Positions 10,612 to 14,432 of a stretch of 14,432 nucleotides of DNA are shown here, one piece after another. The notes under the pieces were generated by a model, which was not told the origin of the DNA, ran no database searches, and saw only the letters and a program-made list of their open reading frames with translations. The position numbers and the translations under genes are program-made. Position 1 is the first letter of the stretch. Each line of letters begins with the position of its first letter. The DNA comes from an uncultured bacterium (lineage in GTDB: Bacteria; Bacillota; Clostridia; Christensenellales; Pumilibacteraceae): NCBI GenBank assembly GCA_949747725.1, contig CATKFJ010000229.1, positions 1-14,432 on the forward strand, written 5' to 3'.

Positions 10612-12182
10612 ACAAACAATTTCTTTCTTGGAATGTATATCAGATCTATCCGCGCAGTTTTATGGACGGCAACGGCGACGGCATAGGCGACATAAAGGGC
10701 ATAACGAGTAAACTCGATTATCTAAAAGATCTGGGCATAAACGCCGTGTGGCTCGGTCCGTGCTATAAAAGCCCCAACTGCGACAACGGCTACGACATAT
10801 CCGACTATCGCGATATAATGGACGAGTTCGGCACGCTCGAAGATTGGAAAAAGATGATCGCCGAAATGCATGCGCGCGATATAAAGCTTATAATGGACTT
10901 CGTCGGAAATCACACGTCGAGCGAACACGAGTGGTTCAAACAAGCGAGGATTAGTCGAGATAACAAATATCACGACTATTATATATGGCGGGACGATATG
11001 CCTAACGATTGGAGATCGGTATTCGGCGGCAGCGCGTGGGAGTATAACGAGCCGACGAAAGAATACTATCTGCATTCTTTTGCCATAGGTCAACCCGATA
11101 TTAATTGGGAAAACCCGAGGGTGCGCAAAGAAATGTGTGATATAATAGATTACTGGGTAGATCTCGGGGTAGACGGGTTCCGTTGCGACGTGCTCGACTA
11201 TATTTCCAAAGACTTCGATAAAGGACTTATGAACAATGGAGCGAAGTTGCACGAGTATATAAAAGAGCTGTTCGGACGCGAAAAAGTAAAACATATATTC
11301 ACCGTCGGCGAGTGTTCGACGGGCGATGATAAGATAAATGATATTTGCGGCGAGGATAGGGACGAGCTTAAATGCATATTTCAGTTCGACCATTTTAATA
11401 TAGGCAAGGGCGATAAATTCACCCGTAAACCGTACAAAATGGACGAGATCCGCAACGTCCTTGTAAAATGGCAATATTTTACGGAAAAGAACGGGTTGTT
11501 ATATACCTTGTTTACGGACAATCACGATAATGCGCATTATATATCGCGGCTCGGAAATGACAACAAATATCGTTACGAATGTGCGACAATGTACGCGACG
11601 ATGTTTTATTTGTTAAAGGGTATCCCGTTTATCTATCAGGGACAGGAATTCGGTACGCCCGATCCGTATTATGATGGGATACGCGATTTTGACGATGTTG
11701 AAACGTTTAATTATTACAAAGCGCATAAATCCGAAATCGATATCATGGATAGGATAAATTTCGGAAGTCGCGACAATACGCGCCGCCCGATGTGCTGGGA
11801 CAATACGAAAAATTACGGGTTTTCGACCGCCGACAAAACGTGGATAAAACTTCATAGCCGCGGCGGGGATATAAATCTCGAAAACGACCGAAAGAGCGAA
11901 AAGTCGGTGTTTGATTTTTATAAGAAATTACTTAAATTGCGAAACGAAAGCGACGCGATAAAGTACGGAAAGTTCGAGGATATTACTAATGACGACGGGT
12001 ATTTTGCGTACACTCGCTCGCTCGGCGACGTAAGCATACTTGTAGTATGCAATTTCGACGTAGCAAAAGAGATAACAGGTCTGCCAGACGGGACGTACTT
12101 ACTAGGCAACGACGGAATAATAAGAGAAACAAACGGTAAATATGCTCCGTATGAAACGGCGGTGTATTATAAGGACAAATAA
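10608..12182 (+). CDS. GH13 oligo-1,6-glucosidase-type alpha-glucosidase
   Basis: This 524-residue alpha-amylase superfamily enzyme resembles subfamily 31 (oligo-1,6-glucosidase, dextran glucosidase, alpha-glucosidase). It opens with the standard YQIYPRSFMDGNGDGIGD block. The nucleophile is D194 in GFRCDV, the acid/base E235 in TVGEC, and the transition-state stabiliser D307 in TDNHDN. The residue after the nucleophile is Val (V195), which in this subfamily is associated with alpha-1,6 rather than alpha-1,4 preference. It is shorter than the usual 555-560 residues, partly between D194 and E235 (41 residues against about 56 in the Bacillus cereus enzyme). The region IV motif NHDNAH departs from the common NHDQPR. 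There is no signal peptide, so it would act on imported oligosaccharides such as isomaltose. AAAGGAT in the end of the upstream gene provides its ribosome site. Confidence 0.88.
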   Translation: MNKQFLSWNVYQIYPRSFMDGNGDGIGDIKGITSKLDYLKDLGINAVWLGPCYKSPNCDNGYDISDYRDIMDEFGTLEDWKKMIAEMHARDIKLIMDFVGNHTSSEHEWFKQARISRDNKYHDYYIWRDDMPNDWRSVFGGSAWEYNEPTKEYYLHSFAIGQPDINWENPRVRKEMCDIIDYWVDLGVDGFRCDVLDYISKDFDKGLMNNGAKLHEYIKELFGREKVKHIFTVGECSTGDDKINDICGEDRDELKCIFQFDHFNIGKGDKFTRKPYKMDEIRNVLVKWQYFTEKNGLLYTLFTDNHDNAHYISRLGNDNKYRYECATMYATMFYLLKGIPFIYQGQEFGTPDPYYDGIRDFDDVETFNYYKAHKSEIDIMDRINFGSRDNTRRPMCWDNTKNYGFSTADKTWIKLHSRGGDINLENDRKSEKSVFDFYKKLLKLRNESDAIKYGKFEDITNDDGYFAYTRSLGDVSILVVCNFDVAKEITGLPDGTYLLGNDGIIRETNGKYAPYETAVYYKDK

Positions 12183-13129
12183 TGATAACTCTAAAAACCG
12201 AAAACATAACAGTCGAGCTTACCGAGATCGGCGCAAGGATAAACTCCTTAATTATAAACGGCGTGGATATAGCGTTGGGGTTTAACTCTCAATCCGATTA
12301 CGAACAAAGCGGTACATATGGCGGCGCGACGATAGGCAGAGTATGCAACCGTATAGCGGAAGGCAAGTTCACGGTCGACGGCAAGGAATACAGCGTCACA
12401 AAAAACGTCGGTAATAACCATCTTCACGGCGGAAAGGTGGGATTCGATAAACAGCCGTTCGAGATAATAGAACAAACAAAAAACTCTGTAACGTTCAAGT
12501 ATATAAGCGCGGACGGCGAAGAGGGCTATCCGGGCGAACTTGCATTAACCGTAAAGTATACATTAAAAGATAACGAACTTTTAATAGTGTATACCGCTAC
12601 GGCGGACAAGACGACGCTGTGGTGTCCGACTAATCATACATATTTCAATCTCGACGGCGAGAATAACGGCGACTGCTTGGACAACATATTACAGATAAAT
12701 GCCGATAAAATAACTATGACAAGCCCCGAGCTTATCCCGATGGGCGAAATGATGAAAGTCGAAGATACCGTATTCGACTTTTCTGCCCCCAAGCGTATAG
12801 GGCAAGATATACATAATTCCGTGTTGGATAATACCAAAGGTTACGACCATAACTACATACTTAATAGCGAACACGCCGCATATGCGGAAAGTAAAAAGAC
12901 GGGTATAACGCTGGACGTATATACCGATTTGCCGTGCTTGCAGTTTTATTCGGGCGGGCAGATTACAGAGATAAAGGGCAAAAGCGGCAATTACCGCAAG
13001 CATCAAGGTTTTTGTTTGGAGCCGCAGTACTGCCCGAACGCTATAAACCTTAGCGGCTTCGAAAAGCCCGTGCTTAATAAAGGCGAAACAGGGTCGTACC
13101 AAATTAGATATGTTTTCGGTAAGCAGTAG
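12182..13129 (+). CDS. galM: Aldose 1-epimerase (mutarotase)
   Basis: This 315-residue enzyme interconverts alpha and beta anomers of galactose, glucose and related aldoses. This helps when beta-galactosidase releases beta-galactose but the galactose kinase needs the alpha form. Conserved elements are GRVCNRIAEG (52-61), NNHLHGG (78-84) with H82, PTNHTYFNL with the catalytic acid H152, and FCLEPQYCPN with the general base E280. Length is close to the Lactococcus GalM. Its ATG shares one base with the GH13 stop codon (TAATG), so the two are translationally coupled. It is the last gene of the operon; the terminator begins 27 bases after its stop. Confidence 0.93.
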   Translation: MITLKTENITVELTEIGARINSLIINGVDIALGFNSQSDYEQSGTYGGATIGRVCNRIAEGKFTVDGKEYSVTKNVGNNHLHGGKVGFDKQPFEIIEQTKNSVTFKYISADGEEGYPGELALTVKYTLKDNELLIVYTATADKTTLWCPTNHTYFNLDGENNGDCLDNILQINADKITMTSPELIPMGEMMKVEDTVFDFSAPKRIGQDIHNSVLDNTKGYDHNYILNSEHAAYAESKKTGITLDVYTDLPCLQFYSGGQITEIKGKSGNYRKHQGFCLEPQYCPNAINLSGFEKPVLNKGETGSYQIRYVFGKQ

Positions 13130-13156
13130 CAAAACCGATTAGTTAAATAGCATCTG

Positions 13157-13184
13157 AAACGCTCGAGCAATCGGGCGTTTTTTT
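13157..13184 (+). terminator. Intrinsic terminator of the glycan operon
   Basis: A 10-base-pair stem, 13157-13166 with 13171-13180 (one G-U pair), closes a GCAA loop at 13167-13170, a GNRA-type tetraloop. The 3' arm runs straight into a T tract (TTTTTTT at 13178-13184). It lies just after galM and marks the end of the operon. Confidence 0.92.
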
Positions 13185-13227
13185 ATTCTACATTTCATTT
13201 GTGCGAAAAGATTTTGAATCTAAATTC

Positions 13228-13232
13228 GGAGG
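13228..13232 (+). promoter_or_regulatory. Ribosome binding site of the sigma-like gene
   Basis: GGAGG lies 8 bases before ATG 13241. The frame also extends upstream to a TTG at 13199, but that codon has no ribosome site and falls just beyond the terminator, so ATG 13241 is chosen. Confidence 0.8.
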
Positions 13233-13240
13233 AAACACAA

Positions 13241-13717
13241 ATGAAATGGAACAACGGTAAAGCGCATAAAGCGCTTAACAAAGAGCACGCAAGATTGCTC
13301 GAACTCGGTATGACCGAAGAACAAGCACAAGCAATGTACGATTACGACTTATCTGTGCTAAACGGCAATAGACGTGAAGCAATTCATAATCAGAGATTGG
13401 ATATGCAAGCATTCGATGATGAAAATTCCGACTATGGACAAAACCCGTTATTGGATAAGTTCTTATACGCATTAACAACCGAAATAGACCGTAACGATGC
13501 TAACCGCTATGCTTGGGTAGACGAAATAGAGAATGAGAGATTGGGTATTGCATTAAAGAGTATGCCGCAAGATTACATAGAACTGTTGACGGAAATAGTC
13601 ATAGACGGCTATACGCATTCGGAGATAGCCGAGAAACATAACGTTTGTCGGACTGCTATAACCAATAAAATAGCACGGGTCAAAAAAATAATAGAAAAAT
13701 TTTCAAGCGGCGCGTGA
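13241..13717 (+). CDS. Sigma-70 region 4-like helix-turn-helix protein
   Basis: This 158-residue, charged, soluble protein carries a C-terminal DNA-binding domain. At 122-154 the pattern DGYTHSEIAEKHNVCRTAI followed by a basic helix (KIARVKKIIEKF) is a sigma-70 region 4-type helix-turn-helix. The N-terminal part (WNNGKAHKAL, then GMTEEQAQAMYDYDL and a following NGNRREAIHNQ) resembles the leader of small sigma-like proteins I associate with conjugative or mobilisable elements of Clostridia. It lacks the region 2 needed for a full sigma factor, so it is more likely a transcriptional activator or accessory factor. Base composition differs from the operon: 13381-13440 has 21 G+C in 60, against 36 in 60 at 1021-1080. 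It begins 56 bases after the terminator, in a separate unit. Confidence 0.8.
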   Translation: MKWNNGKAHKALNKEHARLLELGMTEEQAQAMYDYDLSVLNGNRREAIHNQRLDMQAFDDENSDYGQNPLLDKFLYALTTEIDRNDANRYAWVDEIENERLGIALKSMPQDYIELLTEIVIDGYTHSEIAEKHNVCRTAITNKIARVKKIIEKFSSGA

Positions 13718-13762
13718 CATTTCGACCGCTTTATTGGGCTACCACTTGAGGAGGTCAGACAA

Positions 13763-14056
13763 ATGACGATCAAACAAATAAAAGAGGACTTAAAGGATAT
13801 ACGGTTCTATTACTCGAAACAGCAAGACATAGAGATGGCAAATAAGCTCATAGGTCGGTGCGAAATGCAAGACAAAGTCGAACGGTACAATAATGCCGTG
13901 TGCAAAGCTCCGGCGAAGCTATACAGTCTATATGTCGCACTCTACATAAACAACAACACGCAGCTCGTCGTGGCATTGGATTGGGACTATTCGCCCGATT
14001 ATATACGTCATCTAAACGACAAACTGTGTGTGTTTTTACTCAAACAGTTGTGGTAA
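13763..14056 (+). CDS. Small putative helix-turn-helix regulator
   Basis: This 97-residue protein has a perfect AGGAGG (13749-13754) 8 bases before its ATG. The N-terminal half is helical and charged (IKQIKEDLKDIRFYYSKQ). The C-terminal part, LYVALYINNNTQLVVALDWDYSPDYIRHLNDKL, has the spacing of a degraded sigma region 4-like helix-turn-helix: a helix, NNTQ, a second helix, YSPDY, and a recognition-type helix. Small phage and mobile-element transcription activators show a similar plan, but I cannot name a family. It follows the sigma-like gene by 45 bases and is probably co-transcribed with it. Existence as a gene is well supported by its ribosome site; function is a guess. Confidence 0.65.
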   Translation: MTIKQIKEDLKDIRFYYSKQQDIEMANKLIGRCEMQDKVERYNNAVCKAPAKLYSLYVALYINNNTQLVVALDWDYSPDYIRHLNDKLCVFLLKQLW

Positions 14057-14131
14057 ATGTACGGTTTGCCGTAGAACGACGCGAAAACACGGTGTAAATA
14101 GCCGCGCAATGGTTTTACGAACAATGTAAGC

Positions 14132-14146
14132 TTAAGTTGTACTTAA
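14132..14146. repeat. Short perfect inverted repeat upstream of the last gene
   Basis: TTAAGT (14132-14137), a TGT spacer, then ACTTAA (14141-14146) form a perfect 6+6 inverted repeat in the 123-base gap before the last gene. It lies 17 bases upstream of that gene's ribosome site, a place suited to an operator. With only 12 paired bases, chance is not excluded. Confidence 0.35.
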
Positions 14147-14179
14147 CGGAACGAAAAATCTTCAAGGAGGTATAAGCCA

Positions 14180-14425
14180 ATGAACACAACACCGGATTTT
14201 ATGGAGAACGCGGACAACGTGTACCGCACGCGTGAGTACATAGTGCGCCAAATAATCGGCGTGAACTTCGACGCGAAAATGGACAACAACATTTTCAGTC
14301 AGGACACGTTCTTCGCCCGAACGCCGGTGCGGGACAAGCAGTACGAAGAAATCTTCGCCAAGCGTTTCAATATAGACGGTAGGCGTATGCGTAGCACAAT
14401 GTCCTCGCGTAAGTACGTCGAATAG
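14180..14425 (+). CDS. Small hypothetical protein
   Basis: This 81-residue soluble protein is rich in Arg, Asp and Asn, with no hydrophobic segment and no motif I recognise. The C-terminal end (RFNIDGRRMRSTMSSRKYVE) is basic and could bind nucleic acid, but that is only a composition argument. AAGGAGG at 14164-14170, 9 bases before the ATG, strongly supports it as a real gene. It lies 123 bases after the preceding small gene, with a short inverted repeat between them, and may have its own control. It belongs with the mobile-element-like tail of the window. Confidence 0.6.
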   Translation: MNTTPDFMENADNVYRTREYIVRQIIGVNFDAKMDNNIFSQDTFFARTPVRDKQYEEIFAKRFNIDGRRMRSTMSSRKYVE

Positions 14426-14432
14426 TACAACA

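Noticed and set aside
10722..11474. Minus-strand open frame (250 codons) opposite the GH13 gene
   Set aside because: It is fully contained in a well-supported enzyme gene and has no recognisable family pattern.
13199..13226. Possible promoter (TTGTGC, 16 bases, TAAATT) before the sigma-like gene
   Set aside because: The -35 match is poor and the -10 would abut the ribosome site, leaving no room for a normal transcript start.
13705..13731. AAGCGG...CCGCTT hairpin around the stop of the sigma-like gene
   Set aside because: Only 6 base pairs with a 15-base loop and no proper U tract; too weak to call a terminator.
13900..14097. Overlapping 65-codon plus-strand frame
   Set aside because: No ribosome binding site, and it overlaps the better supported small gene at 13763-14056 in another frame.

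Overview
The window reads as chromosomal DNA of a low-to-mid GC Gram-positive bacterium. An uncultured gut-type Clostridia member is the most likely source. The reasons are strong AGGAGG-type ribosome binding sites, tightly packed genes, heavy use of the ATA isoleucine codon, a hairpin plus U-tract terminator, and the protein families present. This placement is inference; there is no rRNA or other marker gene.

Positions 1-13129 hold one continuous plus-strand gene train of ten genes, with junctions from a 4-base overlap to a 26-base gap. In order they are: the tail of an unidentified upstream gene; an FAD-dependent oxidoreductase of the FAD_oxidored type; a GH94-type inverting disaccharide phosphorylase; an N-acetylhexosamine 1-kinase (NahK-like); a GH2 beta-galactosidase; a GH1 beta-glucosidase-type enzyme; glucosamine-6-phosphate deaminase (NagB); a PIG-L/LmbE-type zinc deacetylase; a GH13 oligo-1,6-glucosidase-type enzyme; and aldose 1-epimerase (GalM). 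A clear intrinsic terminator at 13157-13184 closes the unit.

The enzymes fit intracellular breakdown of imported oligosaccharides that contain hexose and N-acetylhexosamine. None of the complete proteins shows a signal peptide. The GH2, GH1 and GH13 enzymes would release hexoses from beta-galactosides, beta-glucosides and alpha-1,6-glucosides, and GalM would interconvert the anomers of the released sugars. The phosphorylase would yield a sugar 1-phosphate plus a free sugar. The translationally coupled kinase would phosphorylate free GlcNAc or GalNAc at C1. The coupled deacetylase and NagB could carry an amino sugar into glycolysis in place of the usual NagA/NagB pair. No transporter, regulator, NagA, sugar-phosphate mutase or uridylyltransferase lies in the window, so the pathway is incomplete as seen.

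Beyond the terminator (13185-14432) the character changes. Three small plus-strand genes follow, each with a near-consensus ribosome binding site. The first encodes a sigma-70 region 4-like helix-turn-helix protein of a kind common on Clostridia mobile elements. The second is a small protein with a similar, weaker C-terminal pattern. The third is not recognised. This looks like the edge of an integrated element or remnant, but no integrase, relaxase or attachment site is visible.

No tRNA, rRNA, CRISPR array, insertion sequence or riboswitch was recognised.
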